Source of the DNA: Paraburkholderia fynbosensis
GTDB taxonomy: Bacteria > Pseudomonadota > Gammaproteobacteria > Burkholderiales > Burkholderiaceae
Assembly: GCF_902859935.1 (NCBI RefSeq)
Contig: NZ_CADIKI010000001.1
Location: 62,001 to 126,000, forward strand
Length of the DNA: 64,000 nucleotides
Direction: 5' to 3'
The position numbers and the translations under genes were made by a program. The notes below the pieces were generated by a model. That model ran no database searches. It was not told the origin of the DNA and saw only the letters and a list, made by a program, of their open reading frames with translations. Of this stretch, positions 54,429 through 62,977 are shown in pieces. The first letter of the stretch is position 1. The number at the start of each line of letters is the position of its first letter.

Positions 54429-54673
54429 GACTTCACCTCTGGTCAGGAAAATCCGTGCTTTAAATTAGCACGACAAAAGCGGTAAATAATTCGCCGCGGC
54501 ATCTGCTTATGCTCGATTACAATTCGTCACAAAATAGGGATTCAATTCAATACGGCAGAAATTTTTTTATCGATTTTTTGCGGCCGCGGTGCTCTAGCAT
54601 GTGATCCATTGCGGGCGCATACGGCGCCCGGCACTCCGCTTTTTCCCATTCAGATTCAGAATAAGGATCGCGC

Positions 54674-55897
54674 ATGAGCGACTCAGCACTGGATGCCGCC
54701 GGCTCATCCCTGCCGCTGTCCCCCTCTGGCCCTGCTCGTGCGGCCAGCGCCGCCTCGCGTGCGTCGGCCGACGCGCGCGCCGACAGCGCCGGCAAGGAAC
54801 ACGTGATCGACGCGATGCGCGGCTTCGCCGCGTTGCTGGTCGCGTATTTTCATTGCCGCCAGGTCGCATGGGTCGGCATGCAGGCGTTTCATCAGAGCGT
54901 CGGCCATTCGTTCAGCTTGAGCACGATCGCCGCCTATCTGACGTTCCCGATCGCGTGGGGCTCGGCGGGTGTGCCGATTTTCTTCGTGATCAGCGGCTAT
55001 TGCATTCATCGCGGCGGCGCCCTGCGCCTTGCAGCCAATCCCGCTTACCGGCTCGACGCGGCCAATTTCTGGGTACGCCGTTTCGCGCGCATCTATCCGG
55101 TGCTGCTCGCGGCGCTGGTGCTGACCTTCGCGCTCGACTGGTTCAGCCTGCAACTGCCGCCTGTCAGCCACAAGATCCGCGAGATCGGCCTGCAGGCGTT
55201 TCTCGTCAACCTGTTCTCGCTGCAAGGCGTGGCCGGCAAGACCTACGGATCGAATGGCGCACTGTGGACGCTGTCGCTCGAGGTGCAGTTCTACGCGATC
55301 TATCCGCTGCTGTTCGCACTGCGCCGGCGCATCGGCATGACGTCGGTGCTGGCGCTCGTCGCGGTGGTCAATGTGGTCTCGGCCTATGTGCTCGAACGCC
55401 ATGACCTCCAGTTCTTCACGTCGTACTGGTTCTCGTGGACGCTCGGCGCGTGGATCGCCGACGCCAAGGTTCGCAGCGCACCGCAAGCCCGCTCGTCGGC
55501 ATGGCTCTATGCCCTGGCTGCAGGCTTTATCGCGCTTGGCTGCGTGGCGTTCCATTTCGGCCAGTACGGTGCGTTCCAGTTGTGGGCGCTCGGCTTCGCG
55601 TTCTATCTATACAAGGCGCTGGACCGCCGCAACGGGCCGCCACGCGCAAGCTTCGGCACGCGGCTGCTGTCCCGCTTCGGCGATTTCAGCTTTTCGCTGT
55701 ACCTGATCCATCTGCCGATTTTCGTGCTGCTGTCGTCGCTGCTATTCCGCTCGGCGTTGCAGATGTCGATCTGGCCGTCGTTCGGCTATATGCTCGTGGC
55801 GGTGCCGGCCGCCTACGTGTTCTACCGGCTGGTCGAACTGCCCGCCATGAAGTGGTCTGCCAGCTTCAAACCGGCGGCCGTGAAGCCGCAGCAATAA
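54674..55897 (+). CDS. membrane acyltransferase, OafA/YrhL type
   Basis: A 407-residue acyltransferase-3 family protein with about ten membrane helices. The family motif appears at IDAMRGFAALLVAYFH, with the conserved Arg and His, and SLEVQFYAIYPL and FSFSLYLIHLPIF are also characteristic. It would transfer an acetyl or similar group to a polysaccharide or lipid sugar. Residues 1-40 are a Ser/Ala-rich soluble lead. AAGGAT precedes the ATG. It faces the three-gene polysaccharide operon, end to end. Confidence 0.92.
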   Translation: MSDSALDAAGSSLPLSPSGPARAASAASRASADARADSAGKEHVIDAMRGFAALLVAYFHCRQVAWVGMQAFHQSVGHSFSLSTIAAYLTFPIAWGSAGVPIFFVISGYCIHRGGALRLAANPAYRLDAANFWVRRFARIYPVLLAALVLTFALDWFSLQLPPVSHKIREIGLQAFLVNLFSLQGVAGKTYGSNGALWTLSLEVQFYAIYPLLFALRRRIGMTSVLALVAVVNVVSAYVLERHDLQFFTSYWFSWTLGAWIADAKVRSAPQARSSAWLYALAAGFIALGCVAFHFGQYGAFQLWALGFAFYLYKALDRRNGPPRASFGTRLLSRFGDFSFSLYLIHLPIFVLLSSLLFRSALQMSIWPSFGYMLVAVPAAYVFYRLVELPAMKWSASFKPAAVKPQQ

Positions 55898-55921
55898 GTT
55901 ACGGCACGCAAAACAGCGATA

Positions 55922-55957
55922 GAAAAAACGGAGCGAAAGCTGCTGACTTTCGCTCCG
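55922..55957 (-). terminator. intrinsic terminator of the polysaccharide operon
   Basis: On the minus strand CGGAGCGAAAG (55957-55947) pairs with CTTTCGCTCCG (55939-55929) around a 7-base loop, followed by six T at 55928-55923. It lies about 140 bases past the glycosyltransferase stop. Confidence 0.85.
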
Positions 55958-56098
55958 CTACGCCAACGACAGGAACCGGCCGAGTCCCTGCCTACCCCCG
56001 CGTCAAATCTGTGCGCGCCGCAGCGCATCGAACCTGCCTGAACTCGCATCGACAGCGGCGGCCCGAGGGATCGATCCTCCCAGGCCGCCGTGACCCAT

Positions 56099-58546
56099 TT
56101 AACGCCCCGCCACGCGCTTCAGAATCCGCGCGACACCGTCGACATAGGTGGCGGTGCCGAAGCGGCTCAGCGCCGTCTGGTAGCCGTTTCTGACCAGCGT
56201 GTTGCGCAGGTCGTCGTTCGAGCGCAATTCCGCAAGCGTATCGGCGAGACCGTGCGCATCGCCGGGCGTGCACATCACGCCGTTCTCGTAGTCGTCGATG
56301 ATCTCCAGCACACCGCCCGCGCGGGCTGCCACCACCGGCCGCTGCGCGAGCATGCCCTCGACGATCACGCGGCCGAACGGCTCGGGCGTGATCGACGTAT
56401 GGACGACCGCGTCGACCGCGCACATGCAGGCCGGAATGTCGTGCTGGAAGCCGAGAAAATGCACCCGCTCGCGCAGATCGTGCGCGGCGACGAACGCATG
56501 CAATTCGCTCTCGTACTGGTCCTCGCCGAAGAGCGGCGCGCCGACCAGCACCGCGTGCATCTGCGGATTGAGCACCATCGCTTCGAGCAGCACGTGCTGC
56601 CCTTTCCAGCGCGCGAGGCGGCTGAACGAGCCCACGAGGAACGCGTCGCGCGGCAGGTTCAGCCGCTCGCGCAGCGCCGCTTGCGGCACCGTGCGCAACG
56701 CGTCGAACGGTTCGGCGGAAATGCCGTTGAAGACGACGTCGATACGTTTGTCGTCGAACTGCGTGAGCTTCGCGAACGCCTGCGCCGACGCCGCCGAGTT
56801 GGCGATCACGTGCGTCAGACCGAACCGCGCGCACCATTTGATGATGGCGAGTTGCTTGCCGCCGAAATGCTCGGGACTCACGATGTCGCGCAGGTGCCAG
56901 ACCACCGGCCGTTTCGCGAGCTTGCCGGCGATCGCGCCGATCACCATCGCCCGCTGCGTGTTCGCGTAGATCACGTCCGCCTTGCGCGCGCGTTTCGCGG
57001 TGGCGCGCACGAGCGACAGCAGGCCCTTGAGCGCCGCACCTTTCGGCAACGAACCGCCCTGCTTCTTCACATGCCGCAGCGCACCGGCATCGAGCACCTC
57101 GACTGTCACGCCCGCCTGGTCGAGCGCCGTGCGGAACGGGCCGTCGTCGAACAGCACGACCTCGATGCGCGAGCGCAGCGCCTTGACGATTTCCAGCAGC
57201 GAGAGCTCGGCGCCGCCGAGCACGCCGCTTTGATCGACGGCGAGGATGCGCGGCGCGCTCGCGGCGGCGTCCGCCTTGTAGGGGAAGTAGGCCGGCTGTT
57301 GCGCGCTGCGCAAGGCCGGTACCGCCGCGCGCACATGCGCAAAAAAACGTTCGCGGAAATGCGCGGCGGAAAACTGTTCGGCGTTGGCGCGGCAATCCAT
57401 CGGCGAAAAACGCTTGATGTGCGTATCGAAACGCTCGACCGCGGCGATGATCGATTCGGCATCCTGCTCATCGAAGAACATGCCGGTGGGCCGCGGCTCC
57501 GACAGATCGCGCACGGTTTCGAGCGCGCCGCCCTTGCCGTAGGCAATCACCGGTGTGCCGCACGCCTGCGCTTCGACCACCGAAATGCCGAAGTCTTCCT
57601 CGGCGGCGAACACGAAGGCCTTCGCGCGGCTCATCCGGTCCTTGAGCACCTTGAACGGCTGGTAGCCCATGATCTCGACGTTCGGCCCCGCCTTCGCGCG
57701 GATCTTCTCCATGTCGGGACCGTCGCCGATCACGACCAGCTTGCGCTCGGGCATGCGCGCGAACGCCTCGACGATCAGGTCGATCTTCTTGTACGGCACC
57801 ATCCGCGATGCGGTCAGGTAGAAGTCTTCCTTGTCGGTGCACAACGAAAAGGCTTCGACGTCGACCGGCGGAAAGATCACCTGCGCCTCGCGCTGATAGA
57901 CCTTTTTGATGCGCCGCGCGATGAACTGCGAGTTCGCGACGAAGCCGTCCACCGAGTTCGATGTGCGGATATCCCAGTTGCGGATGTAATGCAGGATCAG
58001 CCGCGCGAGCGCCGACTTCGGACCGTTAGTCAGTTTCGACTGCTGCAGGTATTGATGCTGCAGATCCCACGCGTAGCGGATCGGCGAATGCACGTAGCTG
58101 ATATGCACCTGGTCGGGGCCGGTCAGAATGCCCTTGGCGACCGCATGGCTGCTGGAGATCACCACGTCGTACGCCGACACGTCCAGCTGCTCGATCGCGA
58201 GCGGCATCAGCGGCAGATACGAGCGGTACTTGCTGCGTGCGAGCGGCAGCTTCTGGATGAACGACGTCGTGACCGACTTGCCGCGCAGAAAGCTGCGGTC
58301 GTCGAGAAAGTCGACGAGACTGAACAGGTCCGCGTCCGGAAAGCACGCGACGATCTGCTCGAGCACTTTCTCCGCGCCCGCATAGGTGACGAGCCAGTCA
58401 TGCACGATCGCGATGCGCACCGTTTTATCGGCGCGGATCGCGGCGCGGCGCGCCGTGGCCTGCACGCCGGGCACGCCGGTGAGTTCGGCGAGCGCGCTGC
58501 GCTTTGCGGGCCGCAGCACGGCTTCTTCAAGGATGTCCTGGTTCAT
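56099..58546 (-). CDS. double-domain glycosyltransferase (GT4-GT4 fusion)
   Basis: An 815-residue cytoplasmic protein with two complete GT-B glycosyltransferases. The first (about residues 43-410) starts RIAIVHDWLVTYAGAEKV and has the E-x7-E pair Glu317/Glu325 in EDFGISVVEA. The second (about 432-815) starts RILAVDQSGVLGGAELS and has Glu722/Glu730 in EPFGRVIVEG. Each half is of normal length, so this is a true fusion that could add two consecutive sugars. ATG 58546 shares ATGA with the flippase stop. GAGGAAAAG precedes it. It is last in the operon, before the terminator at 55922. Confidence 0.93.
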   Translation of the reverse strand: MNQDILEEAVLRPAKRSALAELTGVPGVQATARRAAIRADKTVRIAIVHDWLVTYAGAEKVLEQIVACFPDADLFSLVDFLDDRSFLRGKSVTTSFIQKLPLARSKYRSYLPLMPLAIEQLDVSAYDVVISSSHAVAKGILTGPDQVHISYVHSPIRYAWDLQHQYLQQSKLTNGPKSALARLILHYIRNWDIRTSNSVDGFVANSQFIARRIKKVYQREAQVIFPPVDVEAFSLCTDKEDFYLTASRMVPYKKIDLIVEAFARMPERKLVVIGDGPDMEKIRAKAGPNVEIMGYQPFKVLKDRMSRAKAFVFAAEEDFGISVVEAQACGTPVIAYGKGGALETVRDLSEPRPTGMFFDEQDAESIIAAVERFDTHIKRFSPMDCRANAEQFSAAHFRERFFAHVRAAVPALRSAQQPAYFPYKADAAASAPRILAVDQSGVLGGAELSLLEIVKALRSRIEVVLFDDGPFRTALDQAGVTVEVLDAGALRHVKKQGGSLPKGAALKGLLSLVRATAKRARKADVIYANTQRAMVIGAIAGKLAKRPVVWHLRDIVSPEHFGGKQLAIIKWCARFGLTHVIANSAASAQAFAKLTQFDDKRIDVVFNGISAEPFDALRTVPQAALRERLNLPRDAFLVGSFSRLARWKGQHVLLEAMVLNPQMHAVLVGAPLFGEDQYESELHAFVAAHDLRERVHFLGFQHDIPACMCAVDAVVHTSITPEPFGRVIVEGMLAQRPVVAARAGGVLEIIDDYENGVMCTPGDAHGLADTLAELRSNDDLRNTLVRNGYQTALSRFGTATYVDGVARILKRVAGR

Positions 58547-60009
58547 GCGCTTTTCCTCGGATTCAGTCGCAACAGCAGTGAACGCGCAAGATTGCGCAAG
58601 GCGGGGGTCATCGTGATCGACCAGGCGAGATTCGCGCCGACCATCAATGCGCCGGCGGCGAGCGCCAGCGCGAGACCCGGCAGGAAGCTCGCGAGCCACA
58701 GGCTCGCGAGCAGGAAAGCGAGGTGGGCCAGCATGTCGAGCGCGATCTGGCGCGCGCGGATCGCCGAGAAATGCAGCAGCACCGCATAGTCGAACAGAGC
58801 GCGGCCGGCTACGGCCACCGCCGCGCCGGTTAGCCCGAAATGCGTGATGCCGAGCCACAAAGCCCCTGCAAACAGGGGCAATTCGACGAGACCGACGCGT
58901 GCGGCCGTCGCCGGACTGACCTGCGACTGGATCAGGATCCGCGTGACATTCGCCTGCCCGACCAGCCACACGGCGACGATCATGATGCGGCCCACCGGCG
59001 CGGCGACGGTGGCGATCTCATTGCCGACCCATAGATGCAGGAACGGTTCGAGCACCAGCATCGCGACCAGTGCGACCGGCGTGAACACGCCATTGAGAAA
59101 TTCGAGCGACTGCTGCGTGATGGTGTCGGCATCGGCGCGGCCGACTGCGGACAAACGCGGAAACAGCGTACGCACCAGCGCGGTCGGCACGATGTTCAGC
59201 CGCGTCACGAGATTCTGCGGCACCGTGTAATACGTCACGAAACGCGCGCCGAGACGGGTGCCGAGCATCACGCGATCGAGCGAGTCGGCGATCATCGTGG
59301 TGACGCTGGCAATCAGCATCCAGCCGCCGAAATTGAACAGTCCCTTGGCCACGCCGAATTGCGGCGGCAGAACACTGCGGATGTCGAGCACCTTTAGCGC
59401 GGAGCGGCCCAGCAGAAGCGCCGCGAGGATCCGCGCGAACACCGCCGCGGCGAGCACGTTCTGCAACGTCGCGCCGAGCCACCATGCGGCGCCGAGCGGC
59501 AGCAGCTGGAACAGGAACGTGCCGATGGTCTGGTTGGTGTTGTAGACGCCAAAGCGTTCCGCGCCGTTGATTGCACCGGCGAATACCCATGACACGTTGG
59601 CAATCGGAATCGCCACCGCGAGCCACGGCAGCGCCATATAAACCTCATGCTGCAGCTCGGGTGACACCTTGGTGAAATACGCGGTGTAGAGAAACGCGCC
59701 GAAGTAGATGATCAATCCGCCGACCACCCCGGTCGCGAGATTGAGCCACGTCGCGCTCCAGAACACCCGCACGCTTTCGTCCTTGTCGCCGGATGCGCGC
59801 GCCTTCGAGATGTGGTTCTGCGCGGCCATGCTCATGCCGAGATCGAGAATCCCGAAGTAGCCGATCAACGTCCACACGAGACTGATCACGCCGTAGCGCT
59901 CGACGCCGAGCAGCTTGATATACGACGGCACGGTGACGAGCGAGACGAAGGTCGGCAGCACCAGCCCGACGAAATTGATCGTTACGTTCCTGAGAATGCC
60001 TTTGTCCAT
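58543..60009 (-). CDS. Wzx-like polysaccharide flippase
   Basis: A 488-residue inner-membrane protein with about 12-14 helices of the polysaccharide-export family (INFVGLVLPTFVSLVTVP, then GYFGILDLGMSMA). It should move lipid-linked oligosaccharide across the inner membrane. ATG 60009 (MDKGIL) has AGGG in front. A GTG at 60096 is in frame and would overlap the upstream stop as GTGA; it would add 29 residues made mainly of TNAP-like repeats. The downstream glycosyltransferase is coupled by ATGA. No polymerase (Wzy) gene is in the window. Confidence 0.88.
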   Translation of the reverse strand: MDKGILRNVTINFVGLVLPTFVSLVTVPSYIKLLGVERYGVISLVWTLIGYFGILDLGMSMAAQNHISKARASGDKDESVRVFWSATWLNLATGVVGGLIIYFGAFLYTAYFTKVSPELQHEVYMALPWLAVAIPIANVSWVFAGAINGAERFGVYNTNQTIGTFLFQLLPLGAAWWLGATLQNVLAAAVFARILAALLLGRSALKVLDIRSVLPPQFGVAKGLFNFGGWMLIASVTTMIADSLDRVMLGTRLGARFVTYYTVPQNLVTRLNIVPTALVRTLFPRLSAVGRADADTITQQSLEFLNGVFTPVALVAMLVLEPFLHLWVGNEIATVAAPVGRIMIVAVWLVGQANVTRILIQSQVSPATAARVGLVELPLFAGALWLGITHFGLTGAAVAVAGRALFDYAVLLHFSAIRARQIALDMLAHLAFLLASLWLASFLPGLALALAAGALMVGANLAWSITMTPALRNLARSLLLRLNPRKSA

Positions 60010-60033
60010 CGGATGCCCTGGGTTGACTGCGTT

Positions 60034-60093
60034 TGCGTTTGTCGGTGCGTTCGTGGGTGCGTTTGTGGCTGCGTTTGTCGTTGTGTTTGTGGT
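60034..60093. repeat. five-copy 12-bp tandem repeat
   Basis: Five imperfect 12-base units of the type TGCGTTTGTCGG lie head to tail in the 83 bases between the NHL-like gene and the flippase ATG. On the minus strand they stay open in the flippase frame and would encode TNAP/TNAA/NTTT tetrapeptides. Confidence 0.85.
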
Positions 60094-62291
60094 CACGGTT
60101 TCCAGCGGTACATCAGCACCTTGCCGCGCGCGTCTTCCTCGACGAATATCAGGTATTCGCCGTTGGCGCGCTTTGCCGCGCTGATGCCGTTGGGCACGTC
60201 CACCCAGCCCGACGCGCGCCCCACTTCCGCGCCCGGCCGGATCACGCCGAGTTCGCGGCCACTGTCCTTGTCCCACACATGCACCGCGCCGACCGGCTCG
60301 ACGCCGAAGATGTATTGCCCCTCGACTGTCAGGCCGATAATCGTCGCGATGGGTTTGCTCTGCGTCTGCCAGGGCAGCGTGATCGCGTAGCGCTGCACCG
60401 GATTGCCGCTCGACCATTTGTCGTAGCGCACCAGCACGCGCCCCACCTCTTTCCAGAAGCCGCGATCGACTGGCGTGGCGGGCGTGTAGCCGGTCACGTA
60501 CATCGTGTCGGTGGCGGGGTCGTAGATCGCGCGGCGCAGTTCGGTGAACGGCTGCGGCACCGGGTATTGCGTGAGATTCGAATATGAATAGAGCGGATTG
60601 CCCTTCGCATCCAGCCCGCCGAAGCGGAAGCGGTAGATGCCCTTGGTGTCGCGCGTGCGCCAGATGTCGCCATTGCTGTCGACCCACCAGCCCCAGCCGC
60701 CCGCGAGCTTCGTGCCCGTCGTGTTGAGCGTGAATTCGTCGCCATCGAAGCGGCCGTCGCCGTTCGTGTCGCGCCAGATCCAGTCGCCGCCCGGCGGCGC
60801 ATTCGGCACCTTCGCGACCGCGCGCTCGCGGCCCGCGATGAAGCCCGAAGGAATCGCGGTTTCGCCGTCATGTTGCGGATCGAAGCGATAGATCTTCAGG
60901 TGATCCGCATACATGTCCGTCAGATAGAGGAAGGTGCGGCCCTTGAGCTTGCGGGCGATCGGCAGGCCCGGGTATTGATCCGTGTGAAAGACCGGATCCT
61001 CGGGATACCTGAAACGGTTAGACAGGAACCCTACGTATTTCCAGTCCTGCCCGGCGGGCTTCGACAGATCGAGTTCGAAGCGCTTGTTGCCGGTGTAGAC
61101 GCTGTCCGGCCGCGACGGATCGATCCACGCACCATCGACGAACAACAGCCCCTGCACCTGCCAGTTCTGCTTGCCGTCGGGCGCATAGCTTTCGAGCGTC
61201 GCGCCGAGGCCCGCGCCGATCGGCGCGTAGCGCGGACCGATGCCGTTGGTCGATACGTAGACGTTGCCGCGCGCATCCACGCCGACGCCAGTGAGTCCAT
61301 TGAAACGGCGCGGGCCCGGCTTGCCGGCCACGCCGCTGAAAATTCCGCCTTTCTCGCCGAGCGCGCCCGACTCCGCATAGCGACCGTTGCTCTTCGTGAA
61401 GAACAGCACCTGTTGGCGCGGACCGTTGTCGGCGATCAGGATGCGGCCTTGCGCGTCGACGGCGAGATCGACCGCGACCGTGTCGGCGGGCAGCGTGAAG
61501 TTTTCTTCGATGTGCTGACCGGTGGCCGTGTAATGCTCGATGCGCGCGCGTTCGCCGCGCGTGCCGCTCAGCACCCACAGCGTGCCGTCGGGCGCGAGCG
61601 CGAGGCGGCCGGGTTCGTGCACGTCCCACGCGGCCTTCTTCTGCATCGATTCGGCGTCGTACACCTCGATGCGATCGCGCGCGGTATTCGCCGCGTAGAG
61701 CGTGGTGTCGTTCGCCGCGAGACCGCCGATTTCGGCGCTCGTGCCGGTCGGCACTTCGTTCATCATCAGGAAACCGGCCGCGAGTTGCGCGTGCGGGTCG
61801 GCGGTTTTCGCGGCGGGCTGGAACGCTGCGGCGCGTTTCGGATCGGCGATCTGCCGGCGCGAAATGCCGAACCATTGCTTGCCCTTTTCGGGCCATACAC
61901 CCTGCTCGACCAGATGACCCTTTTCGTTGCCGACCGCAATCGCCACGAACGCGTACTTGCGATTGACCGCGACCGCGTTGCCGCCGCCATTGCCCCAGCC
62001 ATGCGTGCCACCCGCGAAGCCGAGCATCTTGCCGTTCTGATAGACGCTTGCTTCGGCGCCGCTCTCGTCCCATGGCGCGTTCGTGTACACCTTGCCGTCG
62101 GGCGCGACCGCGATCGCGGTGATGTCGATCTGCGCCCATGTGCCGTCGCCGAAGCCGAAGCTGTTGCCGATCCATGACGTTTTCGCGTTCAACGCGGTCT
62201 CCGCGCGCGCTGCGACGGTGACCGATCCTGCGGCCAGTGCGGCGGCGCATGCCAATACGGCGAACCAGCTTTTGAACGTGAAACGGGGCAA
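60093..62291 (-). CDS. secreted NHL/beta-propeller-like protein
   Basis: A 732-residue exported protein. The signal peptide (about residues 1-30, core WFAVLACAAALAAGSV, cleavage after ARA) precedes repeats of the NHL/beta-propeller sort (GLAANDTTLYAANTA, DLAVDAQGRILIADNG, GVGVDARGNVYVSTNG). Near residue 530 DTNGDGRFDGDEF has the spacing of a calcium-binding EF-hand-like loop. The start is TTG 62291: GGAGGA at 62303-62298 is at perfect distance, and no ATG in frame fits the signal peptide. First gene of the operon with the flippase and double glycosyltransferase, so a role in binding or exporting the polysaccharide is likely by context only. Confidence 0.8.
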   Translation of the reverse strand: MPRFTFKSWFAVLACAAALAAGSVTVAARAETALNAKTSWIGNSFGFGDGTWAQIDITAIAVAPDGKVYTNAPWDESGAEASVYQNGKMLGFAGGTHGWGNGGGNAVAVNRKYAFVAIAVGNEKGHLVEQGVWPEKGKQWFGISRRQIADPKRAAAFQPAAKTADPHAQLAAGFLMMNEVPTGTSAEIGGLAANDTTLYAANTARDRIEVYDAESMQKKAAWDVHEPGRLALAPDGTLWVLSGTRGERARIEHYTATGQHIEENFTLPADTVAVDLAVDAQGRILIADNGPRQQVLFFTKSNGRYAESGALGEKGGIFSGVAGKPGPRRFNGLTGVGVDARGNVYVSTNGIGPRYAPIGAGLGATLESYAPDGKQNWQVQGLLFVDGAWIDPSRPDSVYTGNKRFELDLSKPAGQDWKYVGFLSNRFRYPEDPVFHTDQYPGLPIARKLKGRTFLYLTDMYADHLKIYRFDPQHDGETAIPSGFIAGRERAVAKVPNAPPGGDWIWRDTNGDGRFDGDEFTLNTTGTKLAGGWGWWVDSNGDIWRTRDTKGIYRFRFGGLDAKGNPLYSYSNLTQYPVPQPFTELRRAIYDPATDTMYVTGYTPATPVDRGFWKEVGRVLVRYDKWSSGNPVQRYAITLPWQTQSKPIATIIGLTVEGQYIFGVEPVGAVHVWDKDSGRELGVIRPGAEVGRASGWVDVPNGISAAKRANGEYLIFVEEDARGKVLMYRWKP

Positions 62292-62297
62292 GGTAGG

Positions 62298-62303
62298 TCC
62301 TCC
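62298..62303 (-). promoter_or_regulatory. ribosome site fixing a TTG start
   Basis: GGAGGA on the minus strand, 6 bases before the TTG at 62291, decides the start of the NHL-like gene. Confidence 0.75.
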
Positions 62304-62977
62304 AGTCAACGCCGCGCTCGGGCACGAGTCCGCGCGACGATACAAAAGTCAGTGATGCGACGGGCCGGGCCGCCGAAAACCACACAGGAACGTGCGAGCG
62401 ATTCGTGCAGGAAGGACGGCTGCGAAGCAGCGCGCTGATGCGGCATTCATTCAGGCGACATTCAGACCATGGCCGGACCGGCCACCCGTGCGACGGCCCA
62501 CGCACCGTCCTGGACAGGCCAGTGCGCACGCCTGCCCGCATGGTCACCGCCTTGGCCACATTACGCGGAAAAAACACCGCGACGAAAATCGAAAATAATT
62601 CAAAAATATTCGACGCTTTAAGCATCGTGAAAGAAAGCGATTTAAAAATCGATTAAAACGGGAGGCGTGAACGGACCGCATCGCGCGGGACGATTTCCCC
62701 CATCTTTACCGATGCCAGGGCGAGCTCGCTGCATTTATTACATATTTCCCGTTCGCTGCACGGCTCACAAGACAAGCATATAAATGTCGCGGAAATGAAT
62801 AACGAAACACCCTGTTGCAATCTGATTCATTTATCCAATTCATTCCCGTTTTTTCGCGATTTTCTTTTCCCTAGAATCGATTGCACTTCCGTTGCGACCG
62901 ATGCGAGCGCGCCTGCCCCGTGTGGAATCTCGCGTGACGCTTCGTCCGGCCCATCCGCTTCACACCATGGACGGTTC
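62304..62977. other. divergent promoter region, AT-rich
   Basis: About 670 bases between two divergent polysaccharide genes. The part from about 62575 to 62870 is clearly AT-rich and probably contains both promoters. Short open frames are present but none has a ribosome site and protein character. Confidence 0.5.

Noticed and set aside
56090..58789. 899-codon open frame on the + strand
   Set aside because: Antisense to the double glycosyltransferase; composition is Arg/His-rich with no domain.
58547..58969. N-terminal extension of the glycosyltransferase
   Set aside because: The added stretch lies inside the flippase gene, is low-complexity Arg/Gly, and the ATGA overlap with a ribosome site fixes the start at 58546.
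60034..60093. CRISPR-like array
   Set aside because: Units are 12 bases, head to tail, with no spacers; it is a tandem repeat.
62405..62656. Short + strand frame of 83 codons
   Set aside because: No ribosome site, composition not protein-like, and it lies in a promoter region between divergent genes.
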